Shown here piece by piece: positions 11,646 to 23,099 of a DNA stretch of 64,000 nt (its first letter is position 1; each line of letters starts with the position of its first letter). This DNA is from Leptobrachium leishanense. Lineage: Eukaryota; Chordata; Amphibia; Anura; Megophryidae. The position numbers and the translations under genes are program-made. The notes beneath the pieces are model-generated. The model saw nothing but the letters and a program-made list of their open reading frames with translations, searched no databases and had not been told where the DNA came from. The stretch is taken from contig CM019063.1 of NCBI GenBank assembly GCA_009667805.1, positions 55,784,881 to 55,848,880 of the forward strand. Reading direction: 5' to 3'.

Positions 11646-12427
11646 GCAGCATATAAATCCACACACTGCTGGGAAGCGCCTCTCTGCGGTATAATTAATG
11701 CAGCATATGAATCCACACACTGCGGGGAAGCGCCTCTCTGCGGTATAATTAATGCAGCATATGAATCCACACACTGCTGGGAAGCGCCTCTCTGCGGTAT
11801 AATTAATGCAACATATGAATCCGCACACTGCTGGGAAGCGCCTCTCTGCAGTATAATTAATGCAGCATGTGAATGCACACACTGCTGGGAAGCGCCTCTC
11901 TGCGGTATAATTAATGCAACATATGAATCCACACGCTGCCGGACAGCGCCTCTCTGCAGTATAATTAATGCATCATGTGAATCCACACGCTGCCGGACAG
12001 CGCCTCTCTGCAGTATAATTAATGCAGCATATGAATCCACACACTGCGGGGAAACGCCTCTCTGCAGTATAATTAATGCAACATATGAATCCACACGCTG
12101 CCGGACAGCGCCTCTCTGCAGTATAATTAATGCAGCATATGAATCCACACACTGCTGGGAAGCGCCTCTCTGCAGTATAATTAATGCAGCATATGAATCC
12201 ACACACTGCGGGGAAGCGCCTCTCTGCAGTATAATTAATGCAGCATATGAATCCACACACTGCTGGGAAGCGCCTCTCTGCAGTATAATTAATGCAGCAT
12301 ATGAATCCACACACTGCTGGGAAGCGCCTCTCTGCAGTATAATTAATGCAGCATATGAATCCACACACTGCGGGGAAGCGCCTCTCTGCAGTATAATTAA
12401 TGCAGCATATGAATCCACACACTGCGG
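11646..12427 (+). repeat. 54-bp minisatellite, about 14 copies
   Basis: The unit contains GCAGCATATGAATCCACACA and CTGCTGGGAAGCGCCTCTCT. Because 54 is a multiple of three, an open frame of 292 codons runs through it on the minus strand; it is not a gene. It interrupts the 28-bp array. Confidence 0.9.
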
Positions 12428-13705
12428 GGCCCACACTCTCATTATACCGGCACAGGGCACACACTCTCATTATACCGGCACAGGGCACACACTCTCATTA
12501 TACCGGCACAGGGCCCACACTCTCATTATACCGGCACAGGGCACACACTCTCATTATACCTGCACAGGGCACACACTCTCATTATACCGACACGACGCAA
12601 ACTCTCATTATACCGGCACAGGGCACACACTCTCATTATACCGACACAAGACGCAAACTCTCATTATACAGGCACAGGGCACACACTCTCATTATACCGA
12701 CACAAGACGCAAACTCTCATTATACAGGCACAGGGCACACACTCTCATTATACCGGCACAGGGCACACACTCTCATTATACCGGCACAGGGCACACACTC
12801 TCATTATACCGGCACAGGGCCCACACTCTCATTATACCGGCACAGGGCACACACTCTCATTATACTGACACAGGGCACACACTCTCATTATACCGGCACA
12901 GGGCACACACTCTCATTATACCGGCACAGGGCGCACACTCTCATTATACCGGCACAGGGCACACACTCTCATTATACCGGCACAGGGCACACACTCTCAT
13001 TATACCTGCACAGGGCACACACTCTCATTATACCTGCACAGGGCACACACTCTCATTATACCGGCACAGGGCACACACTCTCATTATACAGGCACAGGGC
13101 ACACACTCTCATTATACCGGCACAGGGCACACACTCTCATTATACAGGCACAGGGCACACACTCTCATTATACTGACACAAGACGCAAACTCTCCTTATA
13201 CCGACACAGGGCACACACTCTCATTATACCGACACAAGATGCACACTCTCATTATACCAACACAGGGCACACACTCTCATTATACCGGCACAGGGCACAC
13301 ACTCTCATTATACCGACACAAGACGCAAACTCTCATTATACCGACACAGGGCACTGCCACACACTCTCATTATACCGACACAAGACGCAAACTCTCATTA
13401 TACCGACACAGGGCACACACTCTCATTATACCGGCACAGGGCACACACTCTCATTATACCGACACAAGACGCAAACTCTCATTATACCGACACAGGGCAC
13501 ACACTCTCATTATACCGACACAAGACGCAAACTCTCATTATACCGACACAGGGCACACACTCTCATTATACCGGCACAGGGCACACACTCTCATTATACC
13601 GACACAAGATGTAAACTCTCATTATACCGGCACAGGGCACACACTCTCATTATACCGACACAAGACGCAAACTCTCATTATACAGGCACAGGGCACACAC
13701 TCTCA
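12428..13705 (+). repeat. 28-bp minisatellite, right block
   Basis: About 45 copies of the same unit as 11265-11645. GGCACAGGGCACACACTC and GACACAAGACGCAAACTC variants alternate in part as a two-unit higher-order repeat, clearest at 13,300-13,690. Confidence 0.92.
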
Positions 13706-13943
13706 TTAGGTACACACTCTATTTATACTGTTACATAGTGCAGTTAATGATTTTGGCTGGACACATTGATAGAAGTGTTAAAGCCAGCTACAGTATGTGG
13801 GGCGTTCTTAACATTTACAGAAGTGCGGCCTGCCAGTCTCATTGTTACCATTCGTGCCCTAGGCAGCTGCCTAGTCGGCCTAATGCTACATGTAATAATG
13901 TCTCAGTATTCCATTTTTTTTACTGTTACAAGTAACCCCTTAC

Positions 13944-14073
13944 CATGCTTTGAAATCAATAGGCCTGGAATCCTTATCTGATGTGTTATTCAGAAAACAA
14001 ACAAGTTCGCTCAAGTCTCTGTGGAAGAGACACTCGAAGGATATCATCTCTTCAATGTCTTTTTCATCATCTT
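13944..14073 (-). CDS. Exon F of unrecognised minus-strand gene
   Basis: Exon of 130 bp with a near-ideal acceptor (TTTTTTTCTCTTTTAG) and donor (GCATG/GTAAGG). It reads an acidic start, DDEKDIEEMISFECLFHRDL, then SELVCFLNNTSDKDSRPIDF. It contains one NNTS sequon and two cysteines. The terminal TG pairs with the first base of exon G to make TGC (Cys). Splice-site quality is the best of the series. Confidence 0.75.
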
Positions 14074-14629
14074 CTAAAAGAGAAAAAAATAAAAAAACAC
14101 ATTGATTTCCATACATTACTGAACTGAAACCTTAGACAGCTTTGTAGGATGAATCTAATATCCTCTAAGTGCTGTTACTAAAGCCACCTGTCGATTCGAG
14201 GAGGTCTCCTGCACAACAGAACTAAACACCCTGGGCCCTATTCCAAGTATGGTGTTAAGTGACAGACGCTAATGGAAACCTGAGCGTCAGCTGTTTTTAA
14301 CACCTGTATTATGAAGGAGCCGCTTTCTCTGCAGCTCCAGTTGTAGTACTTGTTACGAGTTAAACAATAACACCAACGGCACTGAGCACCGCAGTGTTAT
14401 CAGCTCCCGTAGGCTATAGGACACCATGTAGAAAGACGTGAGCTCATGCAAGAGGCACGATATGGGCGGGATGGCAGAGAGATTCCAGGAAGAACACTGG
14501 AAACTACGGGCCCTATTACAATCTTCGCACAAACGTTTCCGCCTGCGCAAAAACGCATTAACACAGGGGGTAAAACCCTTTGCGCTGAACGTCGTATTAC
14601 AATGTCAGCGCAACAAACGCGGGTATACG

Positions 14630-16984
14630 CAGTGGTGTATTTAGGTTTTGTGCTGCCCTAGGCCTGACTAAACTCGTGCACCCCCTAATTTAAATTTGAG
14701 GCACCCCCTCCTGTCAAGGGCACACCTCTTCCTAGTTAATCCCCACCCTTCCTCTTTAAGCTCCACCTTTTCCTCTTAGAGCTCCGCCTTTTCCTCTCTT
14801 TATATTAAAAGTGGATACCAAGCGCCTACTTGTATATTTTGTATACCATTTCAAATGTATCTATTGAGATAAATAAAATTATGAAATGTTTAAATTCAAA
14901 CATTTTTACAAAGAACAGCCACGCATGTCAAGTAAACGGGATCACAGCCGCTCTAATTGGTTGAACAATAAAATCCACAGAAACATGCACTGCATATGAA
15001 CGTATCACAGAGCTGCACAGCAATAAAACTCACAGTAATGTGCAGTGTGTATGAGTGTATCCCAGAGCTCCAGGGCAATAAAACTCACAGTACTATGCAG
15101 TGTGTATCACAGAACCCACAGCAATAAAACTCCCAGCAATGCAATGTTTGGTGTGTGTCAGCGTATCAGAATCCACAGCAATAAAAATTCCAGCAATGCA
15201 ATGTGCAGTGTGTATGAGTGTATCAGAATCCAAAGCAATAAAACTCCCAGCAATGCAATGTGTGGTGTGTGTCAGCGTATCAGAATCCACTGCAATAAAA
15301 CTCCCAGCAAACCGAGTGTATATGAGCACACAGCAATTATTTATTCTACATTTACCGGCCTCTGTCCGTGGTAGGGCTGTGTGCAGAGTCAGCAGGGACT
15401 GTGTGCAGAGTCAGCAGGGACTGTGTACAGACTCAGCAGGAGGTCCCTCCAGGCCACGTTAGGATCACGGCTGTGCCTGTGCATGGAGCCATCTTGTCAG
15501 CAGTGGGGTGCCACTGCCAGAGGGTGCACCGTGGCTTTGATTCCCTTCCCGGTGGGTGTTCAGTCCAGAATAGAGTGACAGTCCATGTTAACGAAAGGGC
15601 GGGCAGCTGCGTGCATGCGTGTCACGTGGCTCAGCCAGTCAGGTGGTACTGAGACTCAGTACCACCTGACTGGCCAGACCAAGTGTGACCTGCACGCAAG
15701 CAGCCTCACCAGGAGCCAGGCAGCTCAATGACAAATTTCTATCACTGCAGTGCTGGTTAAGGAAAGGTCCACTTTAAACAGCAGTAAGCAGACAGGGCTT
15801 CATATTCTGCTGATAAAACCCCCCCCCCCTTTACCTGCCGTTTACTGTCATCTTCTCTCTCTGGACACAAATCACATCCCCCTCCCCTCTCCTAGAGCTG
15901 CTGCGGGGCAGGGGAGGAGCTATGGAGGAAGGAGAGGGGGATTTTTATTCTATTCGATTTTATTCCGTATGCAAACGCCCTGCTCCGCTACTCGTTGTTT
16001 GAGAACACCGCTCAAAGCTGACACACAGTGACAGTGGCACCTCCTAGTACCCCCTAATGACACCCCAATAATCACTGGTACCTGGGGCGGCCCGCCCTCC
16101 GCCACTCCTCTAAGTACACCACTGCTCTGGTGATATGCTCACACACAAGTTTGGCGAACTGCCAGCAAGTACGGTGCTGTTTGAAGGCAGTGCAAATCCC
16201 ATAGAGAACTAATGGTTAATCTATTCAGAGAACACCAAACAGCAGAGAAATGTCAGTGAAATGCCCTGATGTTCGGTGGTTTCAATCAGCAGGTTTATTC
16301 AGGCGAACCCCATAGGTTTCAATGTTAAAAATATTCCTGTTTTTTATGCAATATCTAATAAACCATTTATTATTTTAATCTGCAGTAAAAGTCTTTATTG
16401 ATTTATTGATTTTTTTTGTACCTTTTAGTGATTTTTCAGAATTTTTTGGGCTAAATTCCCCCCCTTTGTTTTAATAGCGGTTCTTCTTTTTCTGTAACAG
16501 AACTTTTTATTATCAATCATAGGATCTTATATGTAAATTCCAGACATTTTCGTTCAGTAGTTCTTTTGAAAACAGCAGGCCACGGGTTTGCGGTGGCAGC
16601 ATACAGCGGCCGACTCCATGCACTTTAGGGACCCTGCGGTGAATGGTGAATTCACTGCAGGGTGGGGAAATTTTATTCCCCGACGTGCAGGGAACTACAG
16701 AACACCAAAATGTTGGCGTCATTTCGGTGCTCTGTGAGTAACCCAATTAGTGGTGAGGTTTTTTGTTGCCCCCTGGAAAGTGAAAGCCTAGGCCTTGCCT
16801 ACCCAGGACATACTTGAAAATTAGTGACATCTCAATGTTTCCTTCCTGGTAAAATAGTTTTCAAAAGTAAAAAAAAAAAAAAATTTTTTTTTTTTAGGGG
16901 TGGGGCCACCCAGCGGGCCACCGCCCCCTGGATAGTGCCGCCCTAGGCCTGGGCCTTGTTGGCCTAGGCCAAAATACACCAGTG
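14630..16984. mobile_element. hAT-type transposon, 2.36 kb, with perfect 8-bp TSD
   Basis: The left end is CAGTGGTGTATTTAGG and the right end is CCAAAATACACCAGTG, flanked on both sides by GGTATACG (14622-14629 and 16985-16992). No transposase was recognised. The interior carries the inverted 55-bp satellite, a second CTAAGTACACCACTG terminus near 16110-16125, a GGGTTATTC MITE fragment (about 16130-16745) and a SINE tail near 16805-16870, so it is itself composite. Confidence 0.85.
14995..15335 (-). repeat. 55-bp tandem repeat, inverted, about 6 copies
   Basis: Reverse complement of the 713-992 satellite, with diverged units containing GCAATAAAACTCCCAGCAA. It lies inside the hAT at 14630-16984. 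Confidence 0.8.
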
Positions 16985-17248
16985 GGTATACGTCTACCGC
17001 GGGTGAACCTGCGGGAACGCTGCACGAGCTTACTGTACGTCGTGCGTCCTATACTTAACATTGTGAGCGCAAATACGTTTGTGCGCTGGTATGCGGATGG
17101 TATTACAATCTATGCGCAGGAATTAACGCATAGACGTTGCAGCGCATAATTTTAGCAACTCCTAAAAGCTGGTGCTAATGGCAAATTCTATCAACTTGGC
17201 CGAAACAAAGGAGCAAAGGATGACATGCTGCCCCCCCGAACATCATAT

Positions 17249-17318
17249 AATAATAATTATAGCAAGCTTTGTAATATTTAATTAAATAAATAAAACAAAG
17301 CTTGCTATAATTATTATT
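17249..17318. repeat. Perfect 24-bp hairpin
   Basis: The arm at 17249-17272 (centre TTATAGCAAGCTTTGT) is the exact reverse complement of 17295-17318, with a 22-base AT-rich loop. No transposon terminus was recognised around it. Confidence 0.85.
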
Positions 17319-17796
17319 GTGTGATTTATAATAGCAGCATTAATACTATGAATAATTCAATGCAATAATAATCATAGCAGCATTAGAATAATAATACAGC
17401 CACAGGTAGGTAAGTAAAACTAAATCCTGCTGGGATGTGAAGTCCTGTTTACTTTGCAGGAGTATTAATCAAACTCGCCCTGACACTGCCTTATCACATA
17501 CACTGCTCTGATGAAGATTTAAGGCTGCGGCTCCATCCTTAGCCAGGAGGGTTTGGGGAGAGGAATCTCTGCGTGCGCACGGAACAGCTTCCCCTTGCGC
17601 ACGCAAAGGGTTAACATTGGCTCGATATGGGAAATCGTCCCTGCATAAAAACCTTTTTTTTAGAGCTTGACACAGGTGGGGCTCCGTATTCCCCAGCATA
17701 AAAAAAATATAGATTATTTTCTAATACAATTTTCTAGTAATCAAGTAATCATTTAAAATCCTGATCTATGTCTGTCAACCTGGAGCTGGTAGATCA

Positions 17797-18529
17797 TAGA
17801 CTTGTGCACCGATTTTTTTTTTCGGTTCGATTCGGTTTGGTTCATTTAGATTTTGTAAATTTTCGTTTCGGCTCGTTTCGGCCGATTTCCGGTTCGTTTC
17901 GTTTTCGTTTCGTTTTTCGTATCGACTTTTTCGTAATTTCGGAAATTTTCGTGTTTTTCGGAACGTCTGTTCTCCTCGTTTCAAAGTGTCTATTCGTTTT
18001 GACGTAAACTAATGGTTTTTCGGATCCGATATTTCTGTCGATACGATAATTCTGCCATTGAGATTTCTCATGTTTTACAAGAAGGATACATTGAGATTTC
18101 TCTGGTTTCCCGGGAAGGATACATTGAGATTTCTCTGGTTTTACAAGAAGGATACATTGAGATTTCTCTGGTTTTACAAGAAGGATACATTGAGATTTCT
18201 CTGGTTTTCCAGGAAGGATACATTGAGATTTCTCTGGTTTTCCAGGAAGGATACATTGACATTTCTCTGGTTTTACAAGAAGGATACATTGAGATGGGAA
18301 TGATACAAAATTACAGAATCAGCGATATAACCAAAAAATACATTGTCCGAAATTACTGAAATGGAACCGAAATCAGGAATGGAGCCGAAATTACGAATGG
18401 AACGAAAATGATTTTAGATTTTACACATTTCCGTTTTCGAATCTGAAAATTTTCGGAAAATCGGCCGAATCCAAATGCACGAATCGGGAAATTTCGTGAA
18501 AATTCCGAAACCCGAAACGCACATCCCTA
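17797..18529. mobile_element. hAT MITE with perfect 8-bp TSD
   Basis: The ends TAGACTTGTGCACCG and ACGCACATCCCTA are flanked by GTAGATCA on both sides (17789-17796 and 18530-18537). The interior is T- and CG-rich (TTCGGTTCG motifs, inverted at the right) and carries a 33-bp minisatellite. No transposase. Confidence 0.88.
18055..18297 (+). repeat. 33-bp minisatellite, about 7 copies
   Basis: The unit is GATACATTGAGATTTCTCTG followed by GTTTTACAAGAAG. It resembles the 3' tail of the SINE at 42871-43067 (AGATACATTGAGATTTCTCT). 33 bp is divisible by three, giving spurious frames on both strands. Confidence 0.9.
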
Positions 18530-19005
18530 GTAGATCATCCACCCCCCCTCCTCCCGGTTTGCTTTTATGTACACTATCACAGTATACAGCTTCCCTTTTA
18601 TTAGAAGTATCTAATGCGATTGAATGATGCTCTGTAAACTTCAGCAAACACACACTGAGCTGCATAATCAGCAAACTGCTCAAAGTTAACACATGGAAAA
18701 TCGCCCCCTCGTATGCTCAGATTGACTTTGGAAGGCGCAAAAACTTAACGTGAGATAATTGTGTTTTTTAATTCTGATTGGCTGAATCGCGTGAAAAAAA
18801 CAGTCCGCACACTGATTTCTGCGTGCAACGTTACTGCGTGCGCATTTGTGCACGTCCGTTTAACGCGCGTTATTGCTCGACGGATGAAAAAATGCGTGAG
18901 GATTGTAATTTCAGCGTTGATTTACGCTCGTTAATGTTTAACGCTGGGAGCACAAATTCACGCGTTTTGCACGAGCGTTTTAATCCGAAGATTGTAATAG
19001 GGCCC

Positions 19006-19613
19006 AATTTCTTTCCATTGTTCCTCTGCCTGCTGAGCTTCTGTCTTGGATGGAACACTGAATAACACAGCAGGATGTAATATATCAACAATGTCTGGCA
19101 TTGTATTGGTACAACAAAGTATTGAAGCTGTTATTGCACAGTAAGGAGCCGCTAAGCTGAGTTATGTCTTGAGCTGTTATGTTGACATTGGAATTTGTTG
19201 AGTTGGAATAGAGCCCCCCATCTTGTAGTTGAGTTCCACATCGATATCGGGCACCTAGTGCCCTGAATCTTGCCCTGTAGTGGTTTCCAGCCCTCTGGAC
19301 CACTGCCTAAATTACCATGAGCCCTGAGCCCCCAGGCCCATTTCTGAGGTCAGATGTGGAATAAGACAGGAGCGAACCCATACAAGCATAAACACATCGA
19401 CACGCACAATCCCTTATATACACAAACAAAAATAGATACAAATACACTGACTCACACTTATGCAGCTACACACAAAAACAGATATATGATCACAGATCCC
19501 ATCGGTATATACTGTATATATATATATACATGCACATGTACAAACATACCTTTTGTATATGTTCACATAGAGAAAAGAAATTGAGAAATCGCCTGATGAT
19601 TTGTTTCTCCCTA
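19006..19613. other. Intronic DNA, no exon recognised
   Basis: Searched for the missing exon between exons E and F. A minus-strand open frame at 19085-19303 has no matching splice sites. Short CA- and TA-rich tracts occur near 19380-19560. Confidence 0.5.
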
Positions 19614-19757
19614 CAGGGCTGTCAAACTCTGCGCCCCCCCCCCCCAGATGTTGCTAAAACGACAACTACCATAATTCTCTGACCATCCAATGCATTCAAA
19701 GAATTCTCGGAATTGTAGGCAATAAACATCTAGGAGGATCAGAGTTTGAGATCCCTG
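19614..19757. mobile_element. hAT-like MITE
   Basis: The inverted ends are CAGGGCTGTCAAACTCTG and CAGAGTTTGAGATCCCTG. The flanking 8-mers do not match, so the insertion is old or the edges are shifted. Confidence 0.6.
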
Positions 19758-19923
19758 GCCTAGACAGTTTCCTTTATGGTTGGTTGTTAGATGAATGTGT
19801 ATATATATATATATATATAAACTGTGTTTTATGGGATTATAATTATCAAAATTAATTTGATATTCTATTTATTGTGACTTAACAAGGTAACATTTGATTT
19901 GCATACCGCAATAAAAGCTTTAC

Positions 19924-20056
19924 ACGTTTGGCTCCATGGTTTCCAGGAAGCTATACCAGCGGTAGCATACGGCGTCACTGCCGGGATCAATCAGCGGCTT
20001 ACAAATATTCCGACTCAAGCCATCAATACAGCAGCTCAGCTGTAATGGAGCAGGTA
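19924..20056 (-). CDS. Exon E of unrecognised minus-strand gene
   Basis: Exon of 133 bp. The acceptor is CTCTTTAGTGTCTCGTTAG and the donor is AACGT/GTAAAG. It reads PAPLQLSCCIDGLSRNICKP followed by LIDPGSDAVCYRWYSFLETM, with four cysteines. It ends with two unpaired bases, GT. Exon F needs one preceding base, so at least one exon whose length is 2 mod 3 is missing between 19.9 and 14.1 kb. That interval is dominated by a 4.5-kb nest of transposons. A shorter plus-strand frame over the same bases was rejected because nothing joins to it. Confidence 0.68.
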
Positions 20057-20839
20057 CTAACGAGACACTAAAGAGTAGCAGCATCATGCTCAAATGTTAC
20101 CCATTAGCGAGTCGCTATTAATGGCTCGTTTGGAAAAGGTCCCAGTGGTGGACCGGTGTTCCCAATATTTCTCACCAGACATGAACTTTGTTTTAAACAA
20201 CTCTTCATAAATTAGTCATTTTGTTAATTTTTGTTGCTTGCTTTGCATTTAGTGTATGCGTCTCAATATGGTTTTGCTGTATAACATGGGATGTATCCAC
20301 GTGTAAAGGCTATGAATACTCAAGCTTGGTAACAGCCTCGTGTGAGGCACATTAGAAGGAAACGTATAAATGAAGAACAAGATCTAAAGATAATAACATG
20401 TTTTACAGCTCGATACTAATAATACATTTATTATTACATTTAGTGACTGTTGTATTTGTACTTGACACTTTTATTAAACTTTTATATTTTTCTTCCCAAG
20501 AAAATAGGTCAGAGCGTGTCACCTCGACGTGGGAAGCCCCCATTAAATGATCTGTGCTGAGGGAAGTATTTTGAAATGACGTCTTGACTATTATCGAGAA
20601 ATTTGTGGTTATTACGATAAGTGCAGCACTTTTATTATCAGATCTGGGGCGTCAACGAGAGCGATTCTCTTTAATGTCATGGGGTGACACTTTGCAAATG
20701 AAGATGACATAACAGATCCAGTGGGGAGAAACATACAGTGATGGAGTGATTCCCTCTCCCACACATTCATTCACACACACACACTCACTTTTCTATCAGC
20801 TCAGGGATTCTATTAATGTCTTGTCCCTTTAACCCTCTT

Positions 20840-21748
20840 TTTGAGTCTATTGATTTAATTTCTCTCTCCTCCTTTCCATAATTTCATTACACATCCCACT
20901 CTCTTCCTTCCTTGTCTTTTTCTCATTCTTTCCATATATGCCTGCTTGCTGTAAAATCCTCTCATTCATCCTCTCTGTCTATATCACCATTTTTACATCT
21001 CTTGGCTTATTGTTTCACAAGACTCATCATCTTTCACTCACCTTTCTCTATGCCTGCTTAGCAATCTGTATTGCCTTCCTCCCTTCATTCTTTCACTCAT
21101 TCTTTCCTTTTTTTCTCCCTCAGTCTTTCTATTTGTTGTCACAGGCATTCATACGTACGCAAGTTTATCTCTGCCTGCCTCTAAATCTCTATTGCCCTCC
21201 TTCCTTCATTCTTTCACTAAATATTTCTTTTTTTGTCCCTCTGTCTTTCTATTTGTCATATGCAGTCATACTGCCCATTGATCTTTAGTGCCCTCCTTCC
21301 TTCATTCCTTAACTCATTCTTTACCTTTTTCCTCCTCGGTTTATCCATTTGTCACATGCATTCATTCTCGCAAAGGTTTATTTCCGCCTCCTTCTCAATC
21401 TCTATTGCCCTCCATCCTTCATTCCTTCGCCCATTCCTTCCTTTTTACTCCAACTCAGTTTATCCATTTGTCTTATGCATACATGCTCACACAATTTTAT
21501 CTCTGCCTGCTTCTCAATCTCTAATTCCCTTCTTCATTCATTCAAACACATTCTTTCCTTTCTTCTCATTTGGTCTATCCACTTGTCACACGCATTCATA
21601 CTCACACAAGTTTATCTCTGATGGCCGCTCAATCTTTATTGACCTCCTACCTTCATTATTTATCCCCACATGTCTATCACTCTGTCTCGCACATTGATAC
21701 TCAAGTCTACTCTCTCTCTGCTTAATTTTTTCCCTGTCTTAAGTTAGT
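20840..21748 (+). repeat. CT-rich degenerate tandem repeat, period about 110 bp
   Basis: Recurring blocks containing TTCATTCTTTCACTCATTC, CAGTCTTTCTATTTGTC and AAGTTTATCTCTGCCTGC. It resumes at 24503-25100 and 25534-25640 after transposon insertions. Confidence 0.75.
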
Positions 21749-21851
21749 TACAAGTGAAACTCTAAAAATTAGAATATCGTGCAAAAGTTAATTTATTTCA
21801 GTAATGCAACTTAAAAGGTGGAACTAATATATGAGACTCATTACATGCAAA

Positions 21852-22989
21852 CAGGGCCGGTGCTAGACTATTTTGCGCCATAGGCAAGACCAGCTGCTTG
21901 CGCCCCCCCCCCCTGAAAAAATTGTCAACAGTTGAAATGCAGGGGACAGCACACACACTGTGCAAGGGGGGCCGCACACGGTCGTTCGGTGACCATCTTA
22001 CCCCCCGCTGGTCGGGCCCGGGATTGGTTTGTGCCTCTTTCTTTCTTTCCTCTGCCTCTTTCTTTCTCTTTCCTGCCTCTTTCTTTCCTCTGCCTCTTTC
22101 TTTCTCTTTCCTGCCTCTTTCTTTCCTCTGCCTCTTTCTTTCTTCTGTATCTCTTTCTCTTGCCTTTTCTTTCATCTGCCTGTTTTTTTTTCTTTCACCG
22201 GCCTATTTTTTTATCTTTTCTATGTGCCTCTTTCTTCTGCGCCTCTTTTTTCTTTCTTTCTTTCATGTCCTTCTTTTATCTTTCTTTCTTCTGCCTCTTG
22301 TGGCGCCTGCACATCATCTGGTGGTCCCTGCGCTTCACCATAAGACGCCCATCTTCTGCGCTGCTAGTGGGGTCCACTTTGCGAGCCGCCACTGCCGGTT
22401 AAGGCTAATGTCCGATGAACGCAGTCTGAGCGCACTCTGCGTGCGTGCATAACGGACGGACGTACTGGCGGAAGATACTGTAGACACCACACGGTCCATT
22501 TTTTTTAACGGATGTAGAAAAAAAGAGGAGATATGGGAATCAAAATTAATTAAAATTAAATGACAATTACAGTCAGCCAGACCAGAAAAACATCTGAGCG
22601 TCAACGTGATGGACGTCGCAAATGCGCTGCCTCTGACGTCGCCACATCACACACACAGGCTGTGCGCGAACATCGTGCACTCTGCATGTCCATCTTAGCG
22701 GTTTTACGTTCTCGCCTAACTTGCGTCCGTTTGCCACATGCGTTGTGCGTGCGCAGTTCGGTGCGCATGTACTTTGTGTGTGGGTCTCTATTGATCATGA
22801 TTCTATGCTACGACGGATGTTAAACTGTCCGGCGACACAGACGTGATCACTGCGTTTGTCTGGCGCAGGCCTAAACAAGCAAACCATAAGGGGTACAATA
22901 ATGGAACCCAGGTTGGGGTTGGCTGCACCCCTAGGTGGCTGTGCACCCTAGGCGGTTGCCTAGCTTGCCTAGTGGAAGCACCGGCCCTG
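21852..22989. mobile_element. hAT MITE with perfect 8-bp TSD inside Tc1
   Basis: The ends CAGGGCCGGTGCTAG and AGCACCGGCCCTG (with intervening bases) are flanked by CATGCAAA at 21844-21851 and 22990-22997. It contains a CT-rich TTCTTTCCTCTGCCTC tract (22030-22300) and a younger Harbinger MITE. Confidence 0.92.
22403..22871 (+). mobile_element. Harbinger MITE with TAA TSD inside hAT
   Basis: Starts GGCTAATGTCCGATGAACGC and ends TTGTCTGGCGCAGGCC, with TAA on both sides. 469 bp, complete, no coding capacity. Confidence 0.88.
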
Positions 22990-23099
22990 CATGCAAAGCA
23001 AGATAGTTCAAGCCATGATTTGTCATAATTGTGATGATTATGGTTACAGCTCATGAAAACCCCAAATCCACAATCTCAGAAAATTAGAATATTCCATGC

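Larger units (their letters stand above)
14508..19005. mobile_element. Harbinger-like MITE split by later insertions
   Basis: The ends are GGGCCCTATTACAATCTTCG at the left and CGAAGATTGTAATAGGGCCC at the right, a clean terminal inverted repeat 4.5 kb apart. Its own sequence is visible at 14508-14629, 16985-17170 and about 18725-19005. The rest is a hAT of 2.36 kb, a hairpin region and other repeats. No clear target duplication was found. Confidence 0.65.

Noticed and set aside
11582..13709. Frames of 150-292 codons in the 28- and 54-bp arrays
   Set aside because: Tandem-repeat artefacts on both strands with no start, splice or promoter context.
19085..19303. Minus-strand 72-codon frame as the missing exon
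   Set aside because: No acceptor and donor pair gives the required length of 2 mod 3 without a stop.
19966..20056. Plus-strand exon with acceptor GGTTTCCAG and donor CAG/GTACTA
   Set aside because: The frame is open, but no plus-strand neighbours match in phase. The minus-strand reading joins exon D exactly.
21798..22175. Lys/Glu/Arg-rich 125-codon minus-strand frame
   Set aside because: It is the reverse of the CT-rich TTCTTTCC tract inside the hAT at 21852-22989.
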